DNA of 23,846 nt. It comes from JANYCG01 sp031386665. Its GTDB lineage: Bacteria > Pseudomonadota > Gammaproteobacteria > Burkholderiales > Burkholderiaceae_C. Position 1 is the first letter of the stretch, and each line of letters opens with the position of its first letter. The DNA lies in the NCBI GenBank assembly GCA_031386665.1, contig JANNCN010000042.1, forward strand, positions 1-23,846. Direction: 5' to 3'. Below are positions 15,850 to 22,764 of this stretch, one piece after another. The position numbers were made by a program, and so were the translations under genes. The notes below the pieces were generated by a model. It did not search any database and was not told the origin of the DNA. It was given only the letters and a program-made list of their open reading frames with translations.

Positions 15850-16550
15850 GCTGCGCCACGGCCCACAGCCAGCGAATAGCCCGCGTTTCGCAGTGTTTTG
15901 ATGCAGTCCAGCGGTTCGAGCTTTTTGCGCAGGCGGCTGACCACAATGTCCACCGCGCGGGTGTACAGGTCAGCCTCATGCCCGCGCAGGTGGTTCAAAA
16001 TATCGTCGCGGCTGAAGACTTTGCCGGGCGTATTGGCCAGCAAGATCAGCAGCTGAAACTCCGTGCCCGTCAGCTCAAGCAACTCACCCAAGCGAAGCAC
16101 GGTGTGCGTGTCCAAGTCGATTTCAAGCCCTTCAAACACCAAGCGGTGTTTGTCCGCAGGCAGGCGCCTGCGCCGCAGCACGGTTTGCAGTCTCGCCACC
16201 AGCTCGCGTGGTTCAAACGGCTTGGGCAAGTAGTCGTCTGCGCCCAGCTCAAGGCCGACCACGCGGTCCATCACGTCGCCCCGCGCCGTCAGCATGATGA
16301 TGGGAATGTCGCGGGTGGCGTCGGCAGATTTGCGAATCGTGCGGCACAGCTCAAAGCCGTCCATTTCAGGCAGCATCACGTCCAAAATGGCGGCGTCAAA
16401 TTGGGTTGCAGCCAGTTTGGCCAACCCCAAGCTGGGCCGATTGGCGCTTTCAAGCTGCAAATCGAAGCGCTTGAAATAGGTCGCCAAAGGCACGGCAAGC
16501 TGCTCGTCGTCGTCAATCAAAAGGATACGGTGCATGCGGCATTTTGACAT
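15846..16550 (-). CDS. OmpR/PhoB-family response regulator (CpxR-like position)
   Basis: A 234-residue two-domain regulator. The receiver domain has the acidic pocket DDD near residues 13-15, phospho-acceptor D57 in AAILDVMLPEMDG and K110 in DDYLPKPFEP. A winged-helix DNA-binding domain follows, with LTGTEFQLLILLA and the recognition-helix region DLYTRAVDIVVSRLRKKLE. It is expected to bind tandem half-sites as a dimer. Two ATGs are possible, at 16550 and at 16535 (MHRILLIDDD); neither has a convincing ribosome binding site, and the shorter form matches the usual family N-terminus well. It lies 82 bases after the CpxP/Spy-like gene and overlaps the kinase by 4 bases. The likely targets include its own operon, given the GTAAA-N5-GTAAA site at 17235. 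Confidence 0.92.
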   Translation of the reverse strand: MSKCRMHRILLIDDDEQLAVPLATYFKRFDLQLESANRPSLGLAKLAATQFDAAILDVMLPEMDGFELCRTIRKSADATRDIPIIMLTARGDVMDRVVGLELGADDYLPKPFEPRELVARLQTVLRRRRLPADKHRLVFEGLEIDLDTHTVLRLGELLELTGTEFQLLILLANTPGKVFSRDDILNHLRGHEADLYTRAVDIVVSRLRKKLEPLDCIKTLRNAGYSLAVGRGAA

Positions 16551-16632
16551 TGGGCAGCACGGCTATGGCGGCACAACAGCGGTGGATTGGTTGGACCCAA
16601 CGCGGTTGGCTCACTGACCGGGCTGCTGTCTG

Positions 16633-17091
16633 TTAACCGCCCCAACCGCGGCGCTTGTTCATCAAATCGCGGATTTGCTGTTGCTGCGCGGGGGTCAGGT
16701 TGTCATAGAAGTCTGCCGCAGCGGCAATCACTTCAGGGCTTTTGCTGCGCAGGGCGCCGGTTTTTTCTTCGATCAGCGCCTGGGCTTTGGCTTTGTCCAG
16801 CGTGGTGCCCGCCACCAGGCTTTGAATCTCAGCCCGTGGGTCGGTGGTTTTGCCCATTAAGGCGGTCTTTTGCTCGCGCAGCTTCTCGGCCAGCACGTTC
16901 AAACGCCGCTTTTGCGCGTCGTTCAAATCGAGTTTTTTGCCAGCGTAGTCCACCATTTTGATTTGGCGTGCGGCGCTGTCTGCCTCGCTCATGGGACCCC
17001 GATGGCCGCCGCCTGCGCAGGCGCTGAGCGTGCCGATGACCAGGGTTGCTCCAAAGACAGTGGCGAGGGTTCGTTTGATCCAGAGTTTCAT
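16633..17091 (-). CDS. Spy/CpxP-family LTXXQ-motif lipoprotein
   Basis: A 152-residue exported protein. The N-terminus MKLWIKRTLATVFGATLVIG followed by TLSAC gives a type II signal peptide with lipidation at C25, so it is probably a lipoprotein. The mature part is helical and charged, with LDLNDAQ (residues 54-60) and the classic LTPAQ (132-136), the two LTxxQ-type motifs of the Spy/CpxP family. Relatives are periplasmic chaperones or negative regulators of envelope-stress kinases. It is the first gene of the unit that continues into the regulator and kinase, an arrangement that suggests feedback on that kinase. The ATG is preceded by AAGGA at a spacing of about 7 bases. Lipidation is unusual compared with E. 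coli CpxP and Spy, which are soluble. Confidence 0.85.
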   Translation of the reverse strand: MKLWIKRTLATVFGATLVIGTLSACAGGGHRGPMSEADSAARQIKMVDYAGKKLDLNDAQKRRLNVLAEKLREQKTALMGKTTDPRAEIQSLVAGTTLDKAKAQALIEEKTGALRSKSPEVIAAAADFYDNLTPAQQQQIRDLMNKRRGWGG

Positions 17092-17132
17092 GATGCAGTC
17101 CTTAAAATCAGTCGATGACGACTGGGTTGGTG

Positions 17133-17169
17133 AAGACTTGATGTTGCCAGTGCAGGCCCTTCAAGTCTT
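17133..17169. promoter_or_regulatory. 9-bp inverted repeat in the leader of the Spy/CpxP-like gene
   Basis: AAGACTTGA (17133-17141) and TCAAGTCTT (17161-17169) are exact reverse complements separated by 19 bases. The element lies 42-78 bases upstream of the Spy/CpxP-like ATG, in either the promoter or the untranslated leader. It could be a regulator operator or an RNA hairpin; the sequence alone does not decide. Confidence 0.55.
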
Positions 17170-17234
17170 GTCTGGCAGGTGCCGAATTGTTTCGGTTTAT
17201 GTCGATTTGCGATTGCATTGACCCCATTGCACTG

Positions 17235-17249
17235 GTAAAACTATGTAAA
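17235..17249 (+). promoter_or_regulatory. CpxR-like binding site (GTAAA-N5-GTAAA)
   Basis: Two GTAAA half-sites separated by exactly 5 bases match the established enterobacterial CpxR consensus. The site is in the divergent region between the Spy/CpxP-like gene (ATG 144 bases away) and the DUF1800 gene (ATG 104 bases away). A flanking CTGGT...ACCAG dyad (17232-17253) overlaps it. Control by the neighbouring OmpR-family regulator is inference; no promoter boxes were identified with confidence. Confidence 0.55.
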
Positions 17250-17352
17250 CCAGCCAACCGTGCGCCAGGGTCGTGCGTTGTGTGGTGAGCGCCCCGGTGC
17301 TCATACGTGATGTGTGAAATGATGTTGAAAGCAGTCCGAACTGGAAGTCACA

Positions 17353-18882
17353 ATGCCGCAGCCGCAATCAATCTGTTCGACCCATCCTGACAAGCCTGCT
17401 GCTCTGCCCCTGCGGTTTTTTGGGTGGCGTCGCAAGGCAAATTCTCCCCTTGGTGCAGTCGCAATCTCAGTCGGAATCTCAGTCGAATTGTCAATCGCAA
17501 TGGCAACCGCCATGCTTGTGTTCAGCGCCACGGCATTTGCCCAGCAGGCGGGCGATCTCAAAGCCACTTGGCGGGCCACTTCGCGCCTGGGTTATGGCCC
17601 CAGCGCCGACACAGCCCAAGCCGCCTTGGCCGACCCCAAAGCCTGGGCCAAGTCGCAACTTAACCTTGCCTGGGCCGCCAGCCAGCAGGCTGCTGCAATC
17701 CCGGCAGACCTGTCGCGGTTCAACCAGCCAGTAAACACCCTCGTGCGCGACTTCCATGCCGAGCGGGAAGCCCGCAAAGTGCTGCGTGTCGATACCACCC
17801 CAAACAGCGCCGCCGATCAAACTGGGCCTTTGGGCTTCAGCCGCGAAATGCAACAAACCGCCGTGGCTTGGCGGCTGATGGCCTGCAGTGACCCTGCGCT
17901 GGAGAACCCGCTATTGGCCCGCATGACCGAGTTTTGGTTCAACCACTTGAACGTGTTCAGCGGCAAAGCCATCGTGCGGCCCTTCGTGGGGCATTACGTG
18001 GTCAACGCCATTCGACCCCACTCACTGGGCAAATTTGAAGACTTGCTGCTGGCCAGCGCGCGCCACCCGGCCATGCTGTTTTATCTGGACCAGGCGCAAA
18101 GCAACGTGCGCGGCTTGAATGAAAACTACGCCCGCGAGTTGATGGAGCTGCACACGCTGGGCGTGAATGCGGGGTACAGCCAAAACGACGTGCACGAACT
18201 GGCTCGCATTTTGACGGGCTGGACTGTGCCCCTCCAGCAAGGTGAAGGATTTCGGTTTGTCGATCGCCTGCATGACAAAGGCAGCAAAACCCTGCTGGGC
18301 CGAACCTTCAGCGCAGCCGGTGAACGCGAGGGCGAAGACGCCCTTCGCATGCTGGCGCGCCACCCAGCCACCGGCCGGCGCATTGCCAAGCGCCTGGCCA
18401 CGACCTTCGTGTCAGACCAGCCAACCGCTGCACTGGTGGACATGCTAGCAGCCACCTTCAGCCAAACCCAAGGTGACATTCGCGCCTTAATGCAGGCCCT
18501 GATCGATTCGCCCGAATTTTGGAAGGAGCAAAACACGCTGTTCAAAACCCCACTGGACTTCGCCTGCTCGGCCCTGGTGGCAGCCGGTGGCGCCAAAGAG
18601 CGGCGCGAAATTCAACTCACTCTGGGCTTTTTGACCCAAGCCGGGCAGCCGCTGCATGGTTGGCAAACCCCCGATGGCTACCCCACGGACGAAGCCACCT
18701 GGCTGGCCCCTGAAGCATTGACACGCCGGGCAGACTTCGCCTTGGCGCTGGGTGGCCGCATGGCCGACCCGGTGTACCTGAGTCCTTTTTTAAACCCCAG
18801 CGCCCGAGCCCGCATTACCGCCGAACCAGCGCCCAGTCGTGCAGGCCTGATGCTGGCTGGCCCGGACTTCATGCGCAAATAG
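17353..18882 (+). CDS. DUF1800 family exported protein
   Basis: A 509-residue protein with the hallmark blocks of DUF1800: MTEFWFNHLNVF, and GLNENYARELMELHTLGV at residues 254-271, then ELARILTGWTV. The biochemical role of the family is unknown; it is regularly paired with DUF1501 proteins, as here. The N-terminus has a basic stretch (RFFGWRRK) and a hydrophobic segment ending ATAFAQQ at about residue 65, consistent with export by Sec after an unusually long n-region. The chosen ATG has no clear ribosome binding site; the next in-frame ATG (17500) would leave a very short signal peptide, so the longer start is kept with caution. The signal-peptide coding region contains degenerate 12-base repeats that read as Ser/Gln in another frame. 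It diverges from the stress-like operon across 261 bases. Confidence 0.9.
   Translation: MPQPQSICSTHPDKPAALPLRFFGWRRKANSPLGAVAISVGISVELSIAMATAMLVFSATAFAQQAGDLKATWRATSRLGYGPSADTAQAALADPKAWAKSQLNLAWAASQQAAAIPADLSRFNQPVNTLVRDFHAEREARKVLRVDTTPNSAADQTGPLGFSREMQQTAVAWRLMACSDPALENPLLARMTEFWFNHLNVFSGKAIVRPFVGHYVVNAIRPHSLGKFEDLLLASARHPAMLFYLDQAQSNVRGLNENYARELMELHTLGVNAGYSQNDVHELARILTGWTVPLQQGEGFRFVDRLHDKGSKTLLGRTFSAAGEREGEDALRMLARHPATGRRIAKRLATTFVSDQPTAALVDMLAATFSQTQGDIRALMQALIDSPEFWKEQNTLFKTPLDFACSALVAAGGAKERREIQLTLGFLTQAGQPLHGWQTPDGYPTDEATWLAPEALTRRADFALALGGRMADPVYLSPFLNPSARARITAEPAPSRAGLMLAGPDFMRK
17457..17505 (+). repeat. Degenerate 12-base tandem repeat in the DUF1800 signal region
   Basis: Units resembling TCTCAGTCGGAA recur two to three times, flanked by CAGTCGCAA and CAATCGCAA. 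In the +2 frame they read as Gln-Ser repeats, but the DUF1800 frame reads them as the hydrophobic signal segment. A similar CAGTCGCAATCGCAA run encodes the C-terminus of the ATP-grasp protein. Confidence 0.5.
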
Positions 18883-18910
18883 CCCGCTGCACGCAACCCA
18901 AAGGCACATC

Positions 18911-20311
18911 ATGCAAATCAGGCAAATCCAGCGATCGCCCGAAATTTCACGCCGCCAATTGCTGCGCTCAGGCACCAGCGTCTTCGCAGGCCTGGCCATG
19001 GCTGGTAGCGGTTGGCCCACCACTTGGGCGCAAACGGCACCAGCTGGCAATACGGGCCGCGCAGGCGGCCGCTTAGTGGTGGTCATGCTGCGCGGCGCCT
19101 GCGATGGGCTGTCAGCCTGGGTGCCCTATGCCGATGCTGACTACCATCGCAACCGCCCCAACATTGCCATTGCCGCGCCAGACGGCAGCGACCGCACGGC
19201 CATCAAGCTTGACGCCACGTTCGCCCTGCATCCCGCGCTGGCACCCTTGTTGCCACTTTGGAAACAAGGGGTTTTAAGCTGCGTCCCCAGCGCTGGGTTG
19301 TCCCAGCCAAACCGATCGCACTTTGCAGCCCAATACGAAATGGAGATTGCCCAATCAGGCAAAACCAGCGCCGCCCCCGGTTGGCTGAACAAATTGGCCG
19401 CGAACCTGAGCCCTGCGACCGCCAGCAGCCCCAATGCCATTGGCGTGGGCGAAGCCAACCCCGCAATTTTGGCCGGGGACGCCCATGTCAAGCTGATTGC
19501 ACGCGGCCAGGCGGCTGAGCGCACAGGCGTTTTGGCCAACGACACAACCCGCCAAGCTTTGCTGGACCTCTACTCGGGCTCTGACAAGCTCAGTGAAGCG
19601 TTTCGTCAAGGGGCTGGCAGCCGCATGCAAAGTGCGTCGATTCTCACAGCCGAAAAACAAGCGGCTCAATCGGCAGAAAGCCGCCGCGCCGCCGCGTCCC
19701 CGATGGACAGCCAGGCCCAACTGGATAAAGATGGCACGCCTGCCACCATGCAAGCTCAAAATGCGCAAATGCTGGCGGCCAGCAACGGCGCTTCAGACCC
19801 GATTGGCCTGCAACTTGACGCCCAGCACTTGGGCGTATTGATGCGCAGCGACCGCAATTTGCGCATCGGCTTTTTGTCAGCGGGTGGCTGGGACACACAT
19901 GCCAACCAAGGCAACGCCACGGGCCAGTTGGCCAACAATCTGGGCAACCTGGGCAAAGCCATCACGCAATTGCGAAAAGATTTTTCAGAGCCCGGTGACG
20001 TGGTTATCGTGATGAGCGAGTTCGGCCGCACTGCCCAAGAAAACGGTTCGCGCGGCACCGACCACGGTTTTGGCAACGCTATGTGGCTGTTAGGCAGTCG
20101 AGTAAACGGCGGCAAATGGCACGGCCAATGGACAGGTATGTCGCGCGGCAACTTGAACGAATCACGCGACTTGCCCGCCCACCACGACTACCGTGCGGTG
20201 CTGGCCCAAGTCATGCGCGCGACCTTTGGCACCACAGACTCGGCGTTGGCCAGTCTGTTGCCCAACGCCAATTGGGACGCGCGGCTGGACGGCTTGATGC
20301 GAAAAAGCTGA
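18911..20311 (+). CDS. DUF1501 family protein with Tat signal
   Basis: A 466-residue protein of the DUF1501 family, a branch of the alkaline-phosphatase/sulfatase-like fold whose substrate is not known. The N-terminus carries a twin-arginine motif, SRRQLL (residues 13-18), followed by a hydrophobic stretch and cleavage near TWAQT, so folded export by Tat is likely. Family blocks include SAGGWDTHANQG, VIVMSEFGRTAQENG and SRGTDHGFGNAMWLLG, the last with the metal-site-like TDHG. It follows the DUF1800 gene by 28 bases, with AAAGG 7 bases before the ATG, so the two form an operon. A mid-protein Ala/Gln/Ser-rich stretch (about residues 245-300) may be a flexible insertion. The pair probably act together outside the cytoplasm; the reaction is not inferable from sequence. 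Confidence 0.9.
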   Translation: MQIRQIQRSPEISRRQLLRSGTSVFAGLAMAGSGWPTTWAQTAPAGNTGRAGGRLVVVMLRGACDGLSAWVPYADADYHRNRPNIAIAAPDGSDRTAIKLDATFALHPALAPLLPLWKQGVLSCVPSAGLSQPNRSHFAAQYEMEIAQSGKTSAAPGWLNKLAANLSPATASSPNAIGVGEANPAILAGDAHVKLIARGQAAERTGVLANDTTRQALLDLYSGSDKLSEAFRQGAGSRMQSASILTAEKQAAQSAESRRAAASPMDSQAQLDKDGTPATMQAQNAQMLAASNGASDPIGLQLDAQHLGVLMRSDRNLRIGFLSAGGWDTHANQGNATGQLANNLGNLGKAITQLRKDFSEPGDVVIVMSEFGRTAQENGSRGTDHGFGNAMWLLGSRVNGGKWHGQWTGMSRGNLNESRDLPAHHDYRAVLAQVMRATFGTTDSALASLLPNANWDARLDGLMRKS

Positions 20312-20416
20312 AGCAGCAAGCCTTACTACTCTGGCTGCCGCAAACACCATCAGTAAATCATTCGTAAAGCACGAGCGCGGCAATCAACCCGCTTGGCTTG
20401 TCGCGCGTTGAAGGTA

Positions 20417-20440
20417 GTGGCGACAAACAGATGTCGCCAC
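20417..20440. promoter_or_regulatory. Perfect 9-bp hairpin in the leader of the EF-hand gene
   Basis: GTGGCGACA (20417-20425) and TGTCGCCAC (20432-20440) are exact reverse complements around a 6-base loop. The stem ends 10 bases before the ribosome binding site and 20 bases before the start codon. No T-run follows, so it is not a simple terminator. It could be an operator or a leader structure affecting translation or stability. Confidence 0.6.
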
Positions 20441-20460
20441 AACAACCTACGGAGCGCACT

Positions 20461-20790
20461 TTGACATCTTCACTTAAAACCCTCGTGGCCAGCAGTGCAT
20501 TCGCGCTGGCTGCCTCCATTGCTTTTTCCGCAATGGCGCAGACCCCATCAGCGCCTGTCACACCGACACCAAGCGCTCGCCCGCACGGTAAAGGCATGAA
20601 AGAGCTGGACACCAACAAAGACCAAATGATTTCGCGCGACGAGGCAAAAACCCGGCCGCGACTTGCCAAAAACTTTGACGCCATTGACACCAACAAAGAC
20701 GGTCAGTTGTCGCATGACGAAATCAAGGCTTACCGCAAAGCACATCAGGGCGAACGCAAATCAAACGGCCAGACTCAGCCGAGACCGTAA
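20461..20790 (+). CDS. Periplasmic EF-hand calcium-binding protein
   Basis: A 109-residue small protein. The TTG at 20461 is taken as start because GGAG (20451-20454) lies 6 bases upstream and because the protein then begins directly with a signal peptide (MTSSLKTLVASSAFALAASI, cleavage after AMA at residue 26). A longer reading from TTG 20398 would run through the hairpin and lacks such support. Two canonical EF-hand loops follow: DTNKDQMISRDE (50-61) and DTNKDGQLSHDE (76-87), each with acidic or polar residues at positions 1, 3, 5, 9 and 12. The pair should bind Ca2+ in the periplasm, as a buffer or sensor. A proline/threonine linker precedes the loops and a basic, hydrophilic tail ends the protein. 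No partner gene is obvious nearby. Confidence 0.85.
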   Translation: MTSSLKTLVASSAFALAASIAFSAMAQTPSAPVTPTPSARPHGKGMKELDTNKDQMISRDEAKTRPRLAKNFDAIDTNKDGQLSHDEIKAYRKAHQGERKSNGQTQPRP

Positions 20791-20801
20791 CAGGTCATTG
20801 C

Positions 20802-20833
20802 AAAAAAGGGGCGCTCGCAACACGCCTTTTTTT
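20802..20833. terminator. Bidirectional intrinsic terminator between EF-hand and terC genes
   Basis: An A-run and GGGGCG pair with CGCC and a seven-T run across a 9-base loop, giving a continuous stem if two G-U pairs are allowed, ended by a U-tract. The A-run on the left gives a U-tract for the opposite strand too, fitting its place between convergent gene ends. Confidence 0.85.
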
Positions 20834-20847
20834 GGTTTTGACCAGCC

Positions 20848-21846
20848 TTACTTGCCCTGCGTCGCCATGGGTTGCGACTGACCGCGTGTTTTCCACATCG
20901 ACACTGCTACGCCACCCGCAATTAAGCCGAAGGTGACGCTGAGCGAGAACACCGGAGGTATTTTGCCAATGATGCCAACTAAAAATATCTTGGTGCCAAT
21001 GAAAACCAGCACCAGGGCCAGCGCGTACTTCAAATACTTGAATCGATGCACCATGGCAGCCAGGGCGAAGTACAAAGCGCGCAAACCCAAAATTGCAAAA
21101 ATGTTGCTGGTGTAGACGATAAATGGGTCGTTGGTGATCGCGAAAATGGCAGGTACGGAGTCCACCGCAAACACCAAGTCGATAATTTCCACCATCACCA
21201 GCGCCAGAAAAAGTGGGGTTGCCCAGCGCACCGTTTTGCCGCTTACCGGGTCTGGCTTGCTGACAAAAAATGCATTGCCTTCGACGTGCGGCGTAACCCG
21301 CATGCGTTTACGCAGAAATTTGAGTATCGGGTTGTTGGCAATGTCAGGCTCATGGTCAGCCATGAGCCACATCTTGACGCCGGTGATGATCAAAAACACG
21401 CCGAACACATACAAAATCCAGCTGAACTGCGTAACCAGTGTTGCACCCAACCCAATCATGATGGCGCGCAGCACGATTACGCCCAAAATGCCCCAGAACA
21501 AAACGCGATGTTGGTACAGCCGGGGAATAGCAAGGTATGAAAAAATCATCGCGATGACGAACACGTTGTCCATCGACAGTGACTTTTCGATCAAAAAGCC
21601 CGTGAAGTACTCCATGCCACTGACTGCGCCCAAGTACCACCACACCCAGCCGCCAAAAAGCAGCGCAACGCTGATGTAGCCAGCGGACAAAAACAGGCTT
21701 TCCTTGACCTCAATTTCCTTGTCGTCTTTGTGCAAAACGCCAAGGTCAAAAGCCAACAGCGTGATCACTATGCCGATAAACAGCAGCCATATCCACACGG
21801 CCTTGCCTAAAAAAGGCGAATACAAAAATTGAAACAAGGTATCCAC
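20848..21846 (-). CDS. TerC family integral membrane protein
   Basis: A 332-residue protein with about nine hydrophobic helices. It carries the TerC family acidic motifs: LAFDLGVLHK in the first helix, EKSLSMDNVFVIAMIF and MVEIIDLVFAVDSVPAIFAI, all likely metal-coordinating in the membrane. Relatives (TerC, Alx, MeeF/MeeY types) are linked to tellurite resistance, pH response and Mn2+ export; the exact cation here is unknown. The start is a GTG with a very strong GGAGGAG 7 bases upstream. The leader is 136 bases from the preceding zinc-ribbon gene and can fold (see separate entry). No other ter genes are present, so a role in Mn2+ homeostasis is more likely than tellurite resistance. The symbol is left empty because the subgroup (Alx-type or other) is not decided. 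Confidence 0.92.
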   Translation of the reverse strand: MDTLFQFLYSPFLGKAVWIWLLFIGIVITLLAFDLGVLHKDDKEIEVKESLFLSAGYISVALLFGGWVWWYLGAVSGMEYFTGFLIEKSLSMDNVFVIAMIFSYLAIPRLYQHRVLFWGILGVIVLRAIMIGLGATLVTQFSWILYVFGVFLIITGVKMWLMADHEPDIANNPILKFLRKRMRVTPHVEGNAFFVSKPDPVSGKTVRWATPLFLALVMVEIIDLVFAVDSVPAIFAITNDPFIVYTSNIFAILGLRALYFALAAMVHRFKYLKYALALVLVFIGTKIFLVGIIGKIPPVFSLSVTFGLIAGGVAVSMWKTRGQSQPMATQGK

Positions 21847-21902
21847 GAAAAAACTCCTCCGACCAGCGGTTTATTAAATTCAAACAAGACAGAGAGTGAC
21901 CT

Positions 21903-21966
21903 AAGTGCAGTTGGCCACTTGGCGGTAGCCTTAGCGTTCATTAACCCGCGCCCTTGAGGCGCCGGC
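21903..21966 (-). promoter_or_regulatory. Structured leader upstream of the TerC-family gene
   Basis: On the minus strand, a GCGCC/GGCGC hairpin with a 5-base loop is followed by a larger arm closed by CTAAG and CTTAG around a GC-rich, partly self-complementary segment. TerC/Alx relatives are often controlled by the yybP-ykoY Mn2+ riboswitch, but I do not see its characteristic GGGGAGUAGC core. The structure may be a divergent riboswitch, an attenuator or the upstream gene's terminator. Confidence 0.3.
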
Positions 21967-21982
21967 GATTTGCCAGTGGGCT

Positions 21983-22252
21983 TCAGTCAAAAATATCGTT
22001 AAGCCAAGATTTGCGGCGGCGCTGTGGATAGGCTTGCCCGCCTTGCATGCGCCGGTTGTCTGAGTCGACAAAGTCTGGCCTGTCTTGCGCGGCTTGTTGG
22101 CGCGGCGCATTGTTGTCATTGGAAAGCGCAATGAGTTTGTCCAGCTCGCCGCGGTCAAGCCACACCCCCCTACAACTCTGACAAAAATCAATTTCAACAC
22201 CCTTTTTGTCTGTGATGATCAAAATAGAGTCGGGGCAAGTGGGGCATTTCAT
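21983..22252 (-). CDS. TFIIB-type zinc-ribbon protein
   Basis: An 89-residue protein with one zinc ribbon: CPTC at residues 3-6 and CQSC at 24-27, followed by RGVWLDRGELDKLI, the standard end of the zf-TFIIB family in bacteria. The C-terminal half is polar and Gln/Arg-rich, ending RRRKSWLNDIFD, and is probably disordered apart from the tip. The function of these small proteins is unknown; zinc binding is likely from the cysteines. The ATG has AGGA at 7-8 bases. It lies 53 bases after the HPF/RaiA-like stop and 136 bases before the terC-family start, on the same strand, so it probably belongs to the same transcription unit as the HPF-like gene. Confidence 0.85.
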   Translation of the reverse strand: MKCPTCPDSILIITDKKGVEIDFCQSCRGVWLDRGELDKLIALSNDNNAPRQQAAQDRPDFVDSDNRRMQGGQAYPQRRRKSWLNDIFD

Positions 22253-22305
22253 TTCTAGTTCCTGAGTTCGTGTTTCGCCGAAGGAGTATGTCGAGGCTTT
22301 GCCGC

Positions 22306-22644
22306 TTAGCTACCCAATGCGAGTTGTAGCGCCGACGGGCGGTGCTCAACCTTGCGTTTGTAGTTATGCAGCAGCGAGCGTGTGGCCCTGCTCAGTGCGC
22401 TTTGCAAAGCAGACAGCCAATCGCGAGCGATTGAAGTGATGATCACTGGCGATCCCGCTTTTGTCGTCAGTTCAATCTGGCAGCGCTTGTCGACCCCGCC
22501 GCGCGGCCCATTCACATCAGAAAGTTGCACTGTCACGCGCGGTGCAAGCCAGCTTAGGCGGCGCATTGCCAGTCGCACCCGGCGCGTGGCAGCGGTACGA
22601 AACTGTTCGGCATCAGCATTACGCGATTTGAAAATGACCTGCAT
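22306..22644 (-). CDS. Short HPF/RaiA-family ribosome-associated protein
   Basis: A 112-residue protein beginning MQVIFKSRNADAEQFRTAAT and continuing with an alternating beta/alpha pattern (RVTVQLSDVNGPRGGVDKRC, then IELTTKAGSPVIITSIARDW), typical of HPF/RaiA (YfiA) proteins that bind the 30S subunit at the decoding site during hibernation. A long, basic C-terminal helix (ALSRATRSLLHNYKRKVEHR) fits rRNA contact. It lacks the extra C-terminal dimerisation domain of long HPF. The ATG at 22644 is chosen over in-frame starts further upstream because CGGAG lies 5 bases before it and the family N-terminus starts there. Compared with classic HPF it could be a divergent paralogue. It diverges from the nhaR-like gene across 120 AT-rich bases. 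Confidence 0.82.
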   Translation of the reverse strand: MQVIFKSRNADAEQFRTAATRRVRLAMRRLSWLAPRVTVQLSDVNGPRGGVDKRCQIELTTKAGSPVIITSIARDWLSALQSALSRATRSLLHNYKRKVEHRPSALQLALGS

Positions 22645-22688
22645 GACAACTCCGGTTGAAGTGAAACAAGCCTGTACGATAAAGCGAA

Positions 22689-22702
22689 TTTCAATTCTGA
22701 AA
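22689..22702. promoter_or_regulatory. Candidate LysR-type operator (TTTCA-N4-TGAAA)
   Basis: A 5-bp dyad containing the T-N11-A pattern typical of LysR-family sites lies 62-76 bases upstream of the nhaR-like ATG, in the shared control region with the HPF-like gene. Position and form suit autoregulation, but such short AT-rich dyads arise by chance fairly often. Confidence 0.35.
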
Positions 22703-22764
22703 AAGCAGATAATTAAGAACAATAACTTCTAAAAAACCATAGGCTTTAAACGCGGATTCTCACG

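Noticed and set aside
15840..16547. A 235-codon plus-strand open frame that mirrors almost the whole response regulator gene
   Set aside because: The near-exact antisense overlap is striking, but the translation is His/Gln/Val-rich and featureless, while the minus-strand frame has the full receiver and winged-helix signature.
21847..21982. yybP-ykoY Mn2+ riboswitch before the TerC-family gene
   Set aside because: Family context suggests it, but the expected GGGGAGUAGC-type core is not visible on the minus strand, so only a structured leader is reported.
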